Source: Laburnicola sp. R22_1 (Eukaryota > Ascomycota > Dothideomycetes > Pleosporales > Didymosphaeriaceae). Taken from it: a stretch of DNA of 64,000 nucleotides. Under the pieces are notes generated by a model, which ran no database searches, was not told where the DNA came from, and saw only the letters and a list, made by a program, of their open reading frames with translations. The DNA lies in the NCBI GenBank assembly GCA_014281115.1, contig JACONQ010000002.1:744001-808000 (forward strand). Reading direction: 5' to 3'. A program made the position numbers and the translations under genes. Below, in pieces: positions 11,910 through 23,043 of this stretch. Every line of letters begins with the position of its first letter. The first letter of the stretch is position 1.

Positions 11910-12682
11910 TCTTTTGATCTGTGTGAGGAGGTACCCTAGGTAGGTGCTGGGCTATTCGGGCATTTGGTCGCTATGAGTCTGACGCCTCTTTTATATAGCA
12001 TAGCTGCTTTGCCCCAAGACGGGACTTTAGATCTCGGTGGATATCGAATGCTTCGGCGAGCCTTGTTGCTATGCTCGAATTCGTCTATTGGATCTGCGCA
12101 AGAGACCCACATCGGGGGATTCATTCATTCATTCATATCCGTTTATAGTCGGCTTAACCTTTTACAGAACATCGGGGGACACTTCATTATCGGAGGAACA
12201 TTGTAGCGTCGCGTGGTGTAAGTATTCCGGTGGGCGCTCCGGTGGAGATTCGAACCCTGGTCAACCCCACCGGAGCCTTTGTACACCTCACTTGGAACGC
12301 GCGGGGTGGCCCTAGCTCGGTTCTATTCCCCGTGGGGAAGGTTGCGATGCATCTTGGCAGAAGTTGCCGATGTCTTTCTGTTTCGCTCATTTTTCGATAG
12401 AACGGCAGAAGCCTGGCGAATTGCTCCTAGCTACATATGTGATAAAGACACCGCCGAGGGAATTCCATACGGGTGGGCTTGGCTTCAATTTGAACTGCTC
12501 CGGTGGGGGAGAGATGTAGTGCTTGGTAGCTTTCAAGGTTTACCCAAGAAAGCGTACACAACCCTGATTAGCCGGAACACAAATACCTACCACATTCGCT
12601 CCTCTTGATCGAACCCACCTTCCAGGATCACCACTCATGTAATTTTCTCAATTCCTCTTGCCCTGCATCGAACTACAACAAC
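11910..12682. promoter_or_regulatory. Divergent promoter of glycosidase and sugar transporter
   Basis: This 773-bp region separates the two divergent starts. It holds a 49-bp mobile micro-insertion (12120-12168) and a 10-bp inverted repeat, GCTCCGGTGG at 12236-12245 with CCACCGGAGC at 12267-12276. CGG/CCG palindromes are the kind of site zinc-cluster regulators bind, so this is a candidate operator (inference). No gene is supported inside. Confidence 0.5.
12120..12168 (-). mobile_element. Micro-insertion with ATTC repeat end and 11-bp target duplication
   Basis: A 49-bp insert starts with TTCATTCATTCATTC and ends CTTAACCTTTTACAGA on the plus strand. It is flanked by ACATCGGGGGA at 12109-12119 and again at 12169-12179. 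On the minus strand it reads as a short body followed by a (GAAT)n tail, like the 3' end of a 5'-truncated non-LTR retrotransposon. A related 41-bp insert at 20952 has the same inner boundary. Confidence 0.75.
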
Positions 12683-14293
12683 ATGACAGTCGAGAAAGCC
12701 GAGCTTTCCGCTCGCATCGAAGATACGGATCACGAACCGCCAAAGCTAGATAGCCATGCCTTAGCCAAAGAGGCAGCCGACACCGAACATGCCCTCACTT
12801 TGGTTGAAGCTCTACGGAAATACCCAAAAGCCGTCATTTGGTCCGTCCTAATATCTACCTCAATCATCATGGAAGGATACGATATCGTCCTCATGTCGTC
12901 CTTCTTTGCCCAACCAGCCTTCTCGAAACGGTACGGTGACTATATTGCAAGCACCGATAGCTACCAGATATCCGCATCGTGGCAGAATGGGCTGGTGAAC
13001 ATCGTAAATGTCGGGACCATCCTCGGCGCCTTTCTCAATGGCAAGTTCACACTCAAGTATGGGTATCGCAAAGTCCTGCTGGTGTCCTTGGCTTCCATGG
13101 TCGCTTTTGTTTTTATATCTTTCTTTGCGCCTAGCCTTCCGGTCCTACTTGTTGGCCAGTTTCTCTGTGGGATACCATGGGGAGTTTTTGCGACGACGGC
13201 GCCGGCGTATGCGTCTGAGGTATGCCCGATGGTGCTTCGTGGATACCTTACTGTCTATGTCAATCTCTGCTGGGCGCTGGGCCAGCTTGTCTCCGCGGGC
13301 GTGCAATCGGCGTTTGAAGGGAGAGACAGTGAGTGGTCCTATCGCCTTCCTTTCGCTATCCAATGGGCATGGCCAATACCGTTATTTCTCGTCCTGTGGT
13401 TTGCACCTGAGTCTCCTTGGCATTATGTTCGAAAGGGCGATCTGGACAGTGCTGAGCGGAGCGTGATCAATCTCTCCGGAAGCACTTCAAAGGATGCCGC
13501 CAAGCAGACTGTTGCGATGATGGTCCACACAAATCAACTCGAGCACGACATGGACGAGGGAACTTCTTACATTGACTGCTTCCGAGGGACGAACCGTTGC
13601 CGGACGGAGATCGCCTGTATGGCTTTCGCAGCTCAGCCATTTTGCGGCTCCTCGATGGGTGGCACTCCGACATACTTCTTTGTCCAAGCGGGTCTGCCAA
13701 CTTCCATTTCTTTCAAAATGTCGGTGGGTGGACTTGGTCTCGCATCCGTGGGAACAATAATCTCGTGGTACCTCATGCATCTATTCGGGCGTCGAACGAT
13801 TTATCTCTGGGGTCTGGGGATGCTCACGATGATACTGCTGGTTGTTGGATCCATCGGTGCAGCGGATGCAGAGTCCGCCGGAGGCAACTACGCGCAGGCC
13901 GGAATGATGATGGGATGGCTTCTCGTTTATTACCTCACCGTTGGCCCGATCTGCTATGCTATCATCGGCGAAGTGTCTTGTACTCGGCTTCGCAACAAGA
14001 CTGTTTGCCTGAGCAGGATCGTTTACTATGTCGCTAAGATCATTTGCGACATTATTAACCCTTACATGTTGAACCCGACTGCCGGTAATTGGCGGGGCAA
14101 GACGGCGTTCTTCTGGGGTGGTAGCGCATTCGCTTTCTTCTGCTGGACTTTCTTCCGCCTTCCCGAGACGAAGGATCGAACGTTTGAGGAATTGGACATT
14201 CTGTTCGCGAACAGAATTAGGACGAGAGACTTCACCAAGTGCCGTATCGATGCGTATATTGAGGATGGTGGAGGTTTGGTCAGAGTGGAATAG
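12683..14293 (+). CDS. MFS sugar transporter, maltose/hexose permease type
   Basis: A single exon encodes 536 residues from the ATG at 12683. The Sugar_tr pattern is clear: SIIMEGYDIVLMSSFF in helix 1, YGYRKVLLVSLASMV after helix 2, PAYASEVCPMVLRGYLT after helix 4, WAPES-type ending LWFAPESPWHYVRKGDLD, GRRTIYLWGLG, and the C-terminal FRLPETKDRTFEELD. The closest known group is the fungal maltose/alpha-glucoside permeases; the exact sugar is unknown. It should act as a proton symporter in the plasma membrane. A longer frame begins at 12605, but its extra N-terminus lacks family features. The gene is divergent from the secreted glycosidase and convergent with the regulator ending at 14524. Confidence 0.92.
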   Translation: MTVEKAELSARIEDTDHEPPKLDSHALAKEAADTEHALTLVEALRKYPKAVIWSVLISTSIIMEGYDIVLMSSFFAQPAFSKRYGDYIASTDSYQISASWQNGLVNIVNVGTILGAFLNGKFTLKYGYRKVLLVSLASMVAFVFISFFAPSLPVLLVGQFLCGIPWGVFATTAPAYASEVCPMVLRGYLTVYVNLCWALGQLVSAGVQSAFEGRDSEWSYRLPFAIQWAWPIPLFLVLWFAPESPWHYVRKGDLDSAERSVINLSGSTSKDAAKQTVAMMVHTNQLEHDMDEGTSYIDCFRGTNRCRTEIACMAFAAQPFCGSSMGGTPTYFFVQAGLPTSISFKMSVGGLGLASVGTIISWYLMHLFGRRTIYLWGLGMLTMILLVVGSIGAADAESAGGNYAQAGMMMGWLLVYYLTVGPICYAIIGEVSCTRLRNKTVCLSRIVYYVAKIICDIINPYMLNPTAGNWRGKTAFFWGGSAFAFFCWTFFRLPETKDRTFEELDILFANRIRTRDFTKCRIDAYIEDGGGLVRVE

Positions 14294-14523
14294 AGCCCTC
14301 TTCTGATGTTCGTTGAGAAGAATGATACGTGTCTGGAAGTGGGTAGCATGATCCCACAATTCTATATGTCCTCCCTCATTTGGAGTGGGGTGCCATTGAT
14401 CGATGGTTACTAAAGCTTGTCGTTCCTTACGCATGCTGTAGGATTGCTTGGGTCGCACAACGTGCATGGTAGTGAAATGTTGACCATGTAAACCCTATGT
14501 CGCAATGGAAAAGACCGTGAATA

Positions 14524-17500
14524 TCAGTCTTTGTCCTTCTCAAGAAGCAAATGCAAACCTTCTAGTAGTCTGTGGAACTGCCGATCCACTACCCAAGGCC
14601 TGCCAGAATGGTCGACTGTGGCGCTGGCCGACCTATTCGCTACCCGGGCTCTCGATTCTTGCCCAAAGAGTCTCATGCCTTCCATCAAGATTTTTTGAGG
14701 TGCAGTTTCATGAGCGATGTCGCCAACTCTACTCAGGTTTCCCAACATCCTGTGCGCGTATTGCATATACGTTTGCACCATTTCATCATCGCATGGTCGA
14801 TCCAAGTGAACAAAGGAAGGATTGGGCTCTTCGTAGTCGGATGCACTCGTGCTTGTGCCCAGTGGGTGCGCACTCTCAGGTCTGCGAGAGCTGGTTGTAG
14901 AGGAGTTTTCCAATCCGGTCTCACATGGCGTTGGACCGCCATGCTGACGAACAATCATCTTAGTCGACATGCTATAAGCCCATAGGACTAGAGTGGCCAT
15001 GTAAACCGCGAACGGTTCGACGAAGATTCCTCGACTGTAGCGTCGAAAATGCCAGAATATTGCCCCGGCATGTATCACACAAAGCCGGGCCTTGAAATAG
15101 TCGAAAACGGCCCACCTCGGAATAATCTTCTGCGTCGTGGAGAACTCGATCCAGACGATCTCTTTTGTGGTCCCAGCATCGCATGCCTTTCTGGCCAGAT
15201 CTTGCATATACTTGGCTGGTGCAAGAAGAAGGAGTCGCGCCAGATGTAATTGCAGGACGTTGTGGTTCTCCAAGCCGGCGGCTTCAGCTGCCTTGCTGTT
15301 AGCATACCAATGGAGAATGTCAAGACAGTCGCAAGCACTGTTTCGCCACCTGGATAGTAGTTGTGACTGTGGTGGCCACCTCTCTTTCTTTTCGGCAGGC
15401 TTCATGCGGGGTTGGGTTGTTGCTGTTGGTGACCAGGATGAGAGCTCAGTGCAGCTTTCGTTAACAACTTCCTTCACTTTCTGGTAGGTCGCCTGAACCA
15501 AAATTGTGATTCCGAATTCGCTGAGATTCGATGGTAGTTTCTTCTCCATGTAGAGTGTTTCCAGAGCCTCTAGTGCCATCACTGTCACATGGTCAGCGCT
15601 TTTTATACGAATATGCGAGTTGCAGATGTGTGAGAGATCATACGTCTTTGGTCGACAGCCATAACAGTCTTTCAACGGATACTAGCCGGCGAAACTAGAC
15701 CGATGGGGCCCTCGACGGAGGCCAGCTTTCATGACATGCTGAGAAGTCTGCAACCCGCATAATATATTGAGAATTGGGTTACTCACTCGGTCGAGTAGTC
15801 TCCGCCTGAAGCTGATCGATATTTGAGCATTCCCAAATTTCTTCAGTCCATGGTAATGTTGTTTGGAGGTCGGTCACTTGCATGAGCGACTTCATACCCC
15901 ATTGATGTTCGAAGATACCGTCCAGAAGCTGCGAAAAATCAGCGCTGAAAGACCGAGGCATTGTATATAGTAATAGAATCAAAGTCTGAGTACTGTGTAT
16001 CAAGATAGGCAATGCGAAGGCTGAATGTGCTCAAACTTTTGCCCTGCAGCCGTAGAGACTACTCACCCATATCATCATTCCTGTCCGAGTCCTGCGCTCT
16101 GTCTCTATGAGTGACTGGGAAGAGCATTCGTTCGTTGCCGGTCGGAGTCGGTCTCGCTGGCTGTCGGGAGGATGAAGCAGTCCCATCGAGAAGCATGAGT
16201 CTACAAGATGACAGCGTCCTCTGGCAGCTTTTCTGACATTGTTCTCCTGATCGCTGTATAGTATGGAGATACAATTCAAGACTTGGGCTTGAACAAACAG
16301 CAGATCCACAAAATCTGGGCCCTTGCCGTGAGACCCGTGATTCTGGTCCGGCCCTGCCAGATTTGGCTTGAGACACGCTCTCTCTAACAACGTGCTTAGT
16401 GATTGCCAATACCGGGAACGGAAAGTGCCATGTGTATATCTAGAGCCAATGGCAGCCGTAGCAAGGAGAAGGATCCAGTTTGATTTTGTATCTTCTAAGA
16501 ATGATGTTCTTCGTAAGAAGGGGAAAATGGGATGGAACCTCTCAAAATAGAGCCAGCAACACACTTGAACACCTCTCAATGATGGTAGCGTCAACCTCTC
16601 TGGGAAAGGGGGATGTTGCGGATCCGATAATCCCAGGTTCTGGATCAAGTTGATGTACGTCTGCTCAGTTACTAGATAAGCTAGCGATGATTGTTGATCA
16701 TGCAATTCAATTTCCTCAGGGGATTTAGTGGCCATATCTGCGTGCGGTGTATGCATTAGACCTTTGAAAGGTGCTCTCAGGCCATCGCCATCTATGTAGC
16801 GTTTCCCGATTGCTGATCCATGCTCGGTAGAATTCGTTTCGCTCGGTGTTAGTGTGGAGGGTGTGCATTCTACAACGGACCCAGCCAGGTGGATTGTGTT
16901 GTTTTCGCAGGAGATGCTCGTCAGTGTTCCCTCGTTTTGTGGAAATGCGGAGCCGTTATCTGCCAAGGCGCTCGTCGGCGGCGTAATCATATTTGCATCA
17001 GAATCTTGCTCCCAAAAAGTGGGTTGGTAGCCATGACTGGAGAAACTCTCAAAGTCTGTCGACATCCAATTCGTTGATAGCGCACCGAGGGCCTGTTGTC
17101 GCATCATTTCATCCATGCCGAGTGGCATCATTGAGTCGTTGCTGTATGGACATTGTATCCTGGTATCTTGCTGAACATTGGTATCTGCCCAGGTGGTGTC
17201 GCTTGGACAAGCTACAGCTGATAATGGGAAGGTGGCGTCGGTCCAATAGTCTGAGTTGTCCAAAGAAGCAACATGCGAATCGTTGGGAACGGCTGCGGTA
17301 CCCAGAGGCTGTGATAGTAAGGGTTGGCCAGAAGGGTGTGACAATTTAGCTCTTTTAGAGGGCAATTCATCCTGCTGCAAAAGGTCAAAGGATGCGGATC
17401 TCGTTAACGTAGCGGGATAAGCGCATTGGATCTCTTTCTCGATGCATCGTCTACAGGGCTGTTCGTGCGAGCAACGGACTCGTGCTGAGGCGCAGGGAAA

Positions 17501-17848
17501 GCATGCTCTCCTTTGCCCGGCAGCCAGTTCACCAGTTTGATCATCTTCCCGACTGTGTGAGGTATAGTGCCTGCGCAACACATCCCTATGATCTTACCTT
17601 AGCTTACGCCTTACGCTGAATCGCTCCCTGATGTTGATCACCTACTGGCGCGTGAAGGCTTTGCCACAGACGGAACATTCGAAGGGCTTTTCGTTGTTGT
17701 GGCTCTTCAAGTGTCGTTGTAAGTGCTCGTGCCGGCCGAAGACTTTAGGGCATTCGCCGCATTGAAACTTGTATGTCGGCGCAGGTGGAGACTCGACAAC
17801 TGTGTCAGCCATAGCGAAAGCCCCTGCGATATTGTCGCCAGATGGCAT
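14524..17848 (-). CDS. C2H2 + Zn2Cys6 transcription factor
   Basis: Four exons (17848-17646, 17585-16067, 15928-15787, 15581-14524) join in phase to about 973 residues. Two C2H2 fingers come first (Cys30/33-His46/50 and Cys58/61-His74/78), then a binuclear zinc cluster with Cys96, 99, 106, 112, 115 and 122. The first intron splits the second finger at FTRQ/DVLRRH. The fungal_trans middle domain follows from about residue 330, with exon 3 supplying [15 protein letters not shown] and LPWTEEIWE. Such double-zinc proteins are nuclear regulators of metabolism. The introns are 60, 138 and 205 nt; the last is long and might hide a small exon. An upstream in-frame ATG at 17992 exists, but 17848 gives a more typical start. 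The gene position suggests control of the adjacent glycosidase and transporter (inference). Confidence 0.85.
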
Positions 17849-18710
17849 GAAATTCGTAGCGATTGGACGTTTGATGCATTTGATGGATCGCGATTCGATA
17901 GATGGCCGGACTGCTCTGTGTGTGAGAACTGGAGCAGGATTGAGCAATCGGCGCGCACGGTCGTACCCCGCCCGAAGGCTTCTTCCCCGCAAATGTCCAC
18001 GGCTAGCTAGATGGAAAACGGTTGTTTTCCCGTGTCTGACGATTTACGGTCTTCGCATCCATGTTCTGGCTGATGCTACTTCTAAAAGCCATCTTGAACT
18101 ACCTATTCAAAAGTGACCGGAACTTCGCCAGTATCCATGGATGTGTTCTTCGAGCCGCGTCCGGATTTGGTTGATTGATGCTCATGTCCCGTCTTTTTCG
18201 GCGAATACTTATTTCAAGACTACGCAGACGGCATCTGGGCAGGCTATATAGGAAAGCTTCTTCGACGCCAAGACGCACACAAAATGCCACCAATCACAGA
18301 ATCCGGGCACCACTAGCAGTTGTATCACCGTTCTCCATCTTCCTCAATCCCACAAGCGCCCTACCGAGAACGTGTTCATCCCCGAGAGTTGCTAACAAAG
18401 TATATCTCTCAGTCGTTGATGATGCTGGTGGGTCGGCAACCCCACCGGAGCATGTTCCACGTGTCATCGCAGCTGGCGATCGCGCTAACCCGAATCAAAC
18501 ATCTCTACTTTTGTCACTTCCTCTTTCTTAAACCCATATCCCTCTTTCTGTTTAAAACTCTAAGGCCTTTTAAACAACGACCTTAGATATACATAAGTAA
18601 AATACACAAGCTCAAATACGACTAACAAACTTCCTGCCCATCTGGGCCCGTGCCGCATCTCCCTCACACCCTAGAACGAAGCACTCTTGTTTTCACAGTT
18701 ATTTCTCACG
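17849..18710. promoter_or_regulatory. Upstream region of the regulator
   Basis: This is the promoter side of the minus-strand regulator and the 3' side of the HET remnant. At 18437-18451 it holds CAACCCCACCGGAGC, identical to 12262-12276 in the glycosidase/transporter promoter. Here it forms a short palindrome, GGTGGG at 18427 with CCCACC at 18441. Autoregulation is possible but unproven. No gene is supported. Confidence 0.4.
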
Positions 18711-20641
18711 TTAACGTCTACGAAACATGCCTCTAACTAAGTAACCTATATAATATACATGCTCATTCGATTTACGCCCAGGAATTCGATCGCTGCAATA
18801 CTTCAGCCAAAGGAGTTTCGACCCTATGTATTTGGAGCACCGCCGAAGATCATCTACAACCCAGTACGATATGATTTTATCGTCTGTCGGGTCTGCGATT
18901 GTTCCCAACGATTGGTTGCTACCCATCTCGGGTATTGTCCATTGGGCGATTTGTTCGACAAAGCCGGTGAGAAAGAGCCACCCGCCTTCTACTTGTCCGT
19001 ATACGTCCGGGCCTTTTGGAAATACTCTTGTTTTTCTCATGTCGACTTGATGAAGTAGGTTGACGAAAGGCTGCCCTATACAAGCCATCGGACGGCTCGT
19101 TGCACGCTTGCCCAACTCCAGCTGGGGCGCGATGAAGCCGATTTCGTTACGCGCTGTATCACCAACAGCTATACACAGCAATGAACGAAGGATATCCTTG
19201 CTCCAGATGCCTGCCAGATAGGGTCCTGTTTTGGGACCATGCTCTTGTGAATGGAGGATAACCAGCAGGGGACGATGCAGTGCGATCCGCTTCCCCATGT
19301 GAATGCAATGTGCCGGGCTGGGTGTCTTGCAAAGATTTCGACCGGGGTCTGGTTCTGATCGATGCCCGTAATCGTGGTATATGCGCGCTTTGGCAAAAAC
19401 AATCCTCCATCGCCATCCACAGCAGCAGTTGCAGCAATGACAAGTGTCGCATTGTTATAGACTGAGCCCATTTTCGCAGCTTCAATCTCCCAATCCGTCG
19501 TATCATCCTGAATGATGCATAATGAATCGATCCAAATATACCGGATACCAAGGTGGCGTGCCATGGTAATGGCCTCTTGAAAAGTTCGGGGAAGCTGTGA
19601 CCACGGAATATTCCGTTTCCAGTCATTGATTGAGGTTTTCGTAGTTGCCAAATGCTGACTGCGGCCCCAGCAATGCGAATGAGCCACGTACATACCCTCT
19701 GAAAGCTTCCCTTGAGGCTGGGAAAGATGAATATCCGTGTTACCATCACTCCCCACGTAAACAACCCGCGTTGGTAACGTGTTGGATTTGTTCCCGGAAA
19801 TGTTGTTGTTGCTGATGTCATGATTTGAGCGACATACAGTGAGCCATGGCTCGACAAGCCTGGCCAGTTCTACGGCATCAGGCATCGAGGATATTATGGC
19901 GCGCCGGTCCGCCATTCCCCAACACAACATTCGAACCATATGGTAATTCACACTTCATGGACGTCCCGACGGCATTCCAGGGGGACGAAGTACCTATGCA
20001 TCGTTAATTCTCCGCAACTGATTTTTCAGAGAGACTTCTCTTGGGATCTTCTGATAACACAAAGTGAAAGGGGTCGCACCAGGCAATGTATAAAACTCAA
20101 TATCAAAGAGCTCCTCATCTTCTAGATCTTCCGCACTCAAACTCCATTCACCATAAATACCAATGCCTTCCTCGTCGTCGGAGTTACGTCGCGATACCTG
20201 AACGCGTAGTATATCCCCGAGGCAGAACATGATTTCGATGACTATGGTTGGGTCCTCTAAAGGGAATGTCCCATTGCTCAGTTTTTTTAAACCAGTGAGC
20301 AATAGCTGACATGATGGACAGTTTTCGGCTGCGCGCACTACATCCTTCAGCTTCGCTAAGATCTTCCAAGGGGAAAATTCGAGGTCTCCAATTCTTGTCC
20401 TTCCGGATGCTCCATGTATCTCACTGCTTGGATGTTCCCCTCTTACATTTAATAATGCGTCGTGGATTTCGATGCCAGTATATATGTCGTATTGAATGTC
20501 TTCTCGAGGAAGAAGGTGGTACGCCGTTTCCGGCGAGAAATTGCAACAAACTGAACAGAAGACAGGATCATCTCCGATCAGCGTACCAAGGCGATTGCTT
20601 TCATCCAGTGCCTTTGGGTAAATGTTTCGTCGAAGAATCAT
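18711..20641 (-). pseudogene. HET-domain gene, internally deleted or frameshifted
   Basis: Three blocks of a heterokaryon-incompatibility protein lie in order. 20641-19994 has the N-terminal part (FCSVCCNFSPETAYHLL, CPSCQLLLTGLKKL). 19951-19169 has the HET core: YVAHSHCWG, LPRTFQEAITMARHLGIRYI, WIDSLCIIQDD and NATLVIAATAA. 19298-18711 has the C-terminal region GPYLAGIWSKDILRSLL and VEGGWLFLTGF. No clean intron joins the first two blocks. The second and third are in different frames, with only a few residues where family members usually have roughly 150-200 residues (the R-W-x-x-Q-E segment). I read this as a decayed copy with an internal deletion. An unusual intron arrangement is the alternative. 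HET proteins trigger cell death after fusion of unlike hyphae. Confidence 0.65.
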
Positions 20642-20951
20642 GTCTGGAGCGGCTATTAATGCTCGAGACTGAGACTGTTAGAATCAGAATTATTGATGCG
20701 CTTCAGATAGATGTAGAAGTGGTGAGGGCTGCGGGGTGCAGACTTTTCAACCAAAACCAAAGTCTTACATGCATGAGGACTTGCTCTAGCGGATGTGTCA
20801 GCCACCCAAAACCGCTACGCGCGCGGTTAACTTAAGTTGTAGAGTTATAATTCAGCTGTTAGTAGGGTAGTTGCATCCGACCTTCCACACTCGCCAGAGG
20901 ACTTGCTACGCGTTCGGTGATTTGGCCGCATTTCAGCAGCTGGCCATCTTC

Positions 20952-20992
20952 ATTCATTCATATCCGTTTATGCTCAACTCAACCTTTTACAG
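20952..20992 (-). mobile_element. Micro-insertion with ATTC end and 6-bp target duplication
   Basis: A 41-bp insert starts ATTCATTCATATCCGTTTAT and ends CAACCTTTTACAG. It is flanked by ATCTTC at 20946-20951 and 20993-20998. It matches the 12120 insert at both ends and stops at the same inner boundary. Confidence 0.65.
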
Positions 20993-22896
20993 ATCTTCGG
21001 AATCAGTACCTTCCTCTTCCCCACATCCCGGTCATACCCAAACGCTGTCAGCAGATCGGCCTCGGTTTGGCTCGGCCCGCTGCTGGCGTCGAGGATAGTG
21101 AGCGGTATCGCGAGTCATACCCCCGCGCTCGCGTTTCTAGCATACGTGACGACCAACATGTTAGTTGGTGATGCACCCGTATAGGGCGGGGCCGAAATTT
21201 TTTTTCGGCCGATATGTGGCAACATTGAAGGGTGGCGCCATCTGCTGTTTGGACAAAAGGCCGGACGAGAGCGCCATGGCGGCGGCGATGAGATATCCGT
21301 GGGAGGGAGAAGAGCGCGCGCGGTGTTTCGCAGCAGGTGTGATCTAGGTGCTGTTGTTGTTACCTAGGTAGGTACGGTGGCTAGCGTGCATCACACACCT
21401 CAGGCTAGGAGATGGCGCGGGTGGATAGAAGGTATTGAGTTGATACATCAATTTCACTCATACTTCATAGCAGCCTTGCTCCCACAGGTAGTAAGCTCTG
21501 CCGCACAATGCGCGGTAGTTGAGCTACAGAATCGGCGAGTGCCTACATCCCACCTGCGTATACATTCTGCCTGCCGCCAGGAAGTGCAAGTATCACACGC
21601 ATGCCATGCCAACCCACTAAAACGGAGCGCAAGCACTCCCTTCTCGCGGGCGCCGCGCTACGCCGCGGGCCCAACGCCAAGGACTCTTCAAAATTGCCGG
21701 AGAGAACGACAAAGGGTTTGGTATATGAAACATTCATTCGTTCGTTCATCCATCCCTTTATATCAATTTCGAGTCAACTGAATACAAGGCGGGGAAGTGT
21801 ACACATCACACGCTTCTCGAATGAGAGCAGAGCGCCCGCTTCTCGCAGACACATGTCTCTGTCCTATCTACCATACCACTAGGTAGAAAGCCAGCACTCA
21901 CAGAAACCAAACCCATGCGCTCGGTCGCACTCGTTGCGCCTACACTGCCGCGCTACGCTACGCCAGACCCACCATCTATTTGCTCCTCGTGAGCTTTTTC
22001 CATCGCATGTAGCTAGCCAGCCAAGTATCAACCACGCCGCTCGCTCAAAGATACGATGCGATACGATACGATTCCGCCATGGATATTCCCGTATCCATGA
22101 ATCGCTATTGCTCGACCTCAGCTCTCCAGGTACGTTGTCCCGCTTGCTAGATACCTCTTCTCTTCTCTCTGGTGAGACAAAAGATACACGTATCTCCCTA
22201 TGTATGTGTGTATAAATACAAGTAGATATCCCCCTCGCATACCGCGCCCGCAACAACAAGACAACCCGCTCGCCAAGGGCGCAAGTACCTCAAAGTAGCA
22301 AGTACAAGCCAGTCGTATGATGACGTGTACCGCATCGACGATGGTATGCGTGGGGGATAGGATACCGTGCCAGTAGTGGTCAGTTCTACGCGGCAAACAC
22401 GCCTACAACGCAAAATGAGGTGCACCTTCTCTCGGATGTGCCCACGACCCCGGAGTACGGAGATACTGGTGTGTACTTGCTGCGTCTAGACTCTGCGCGC
22501 ACGCCGTATCGGTGCATGTGGCTTGGGTAGTCTTACGAGTATGACGTGGGACTAGCGTAGGTGGTAGGTCACACGGGTATAGCAGCGACGGGCCCTTCGT
22601 TCGGATAGGTAGGAAGGATGGGAGACTCCGGGGGCGTGTGGCACGCTGCGATGCGGTGCGTGGACTAGGATAGGCTAGGCTAGACTGGACACAGCGGGCT
22701 GGGAGTGTGGGCGTAGACGTAGGCGTATCAGTGGGTGTGCGTGTGGGCGGCGGCGCATCGATTCGGAGCTGTTTGTCGTGGATCGGTATGTCATCGGTAC
22801 GTCTCGCATGCTCGTGGCGTGCCGGAACCGGGCGGCAGTCGATGGTTGGGGTTGGAATGGGATGGGATGGGCGCGTGGGCGCTGCGCAAAAGGCAG

Positions 22897-22904
22897 TATA
22901 TATA
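22897..22904 (+). promoter_or_regulatory. TATA box of metallothionein gene
   Basis: TATATATA lies 140 bp before the ATG at 23044. Just upstream, GCTGCGCAAAA (22881-22891) contains a GCTG/TTTTGC arrangement that resembles copper-factor sites of yeasts; that link is only a suggestion. Confidence 0.45.
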
Positions 22905-23043
22905 GAGGTCGCATGTTGCGCACCGTGATGGCCACCACCGACGTGACCCGACGTGACTCGACTCTCTTCGCACCAACGTCCCAATCCAACCAATCACCTG
23001 CTGCTTTCAAAGCTTTCGTTCTTCAACGACCCAATCAGCAACC

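Larger units (their letters stand above)
20642..23043. other. Gene-free stretch with micro-insertions
   Basis: About 2.4 kb without a supported gene. It holds a 41-bp micro-insertion (20952-20992), a weaker related sequence near 21731-21785, a short GATACGAT-type run near 22047-22070, and the promoter of the metallothionein gene at the right end. Open frames on both strands lack motifs. Confidence 0.5.

Noticed and set aside
12236..12276. tRNA-like GATTCGAACCC sequence
   Set aside because: On the minus strand GGTTCGAATC resembles a T loop, but the T stem does not pair and no D arm or anticodon arm can be placed; it is better explained as an inverted repeat.
19159..19857. 233-codon frame overlapping the HET core
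   Set aside because: It is the shadow frame of the 19951-19169 HET block; only the latter has HET motifs.
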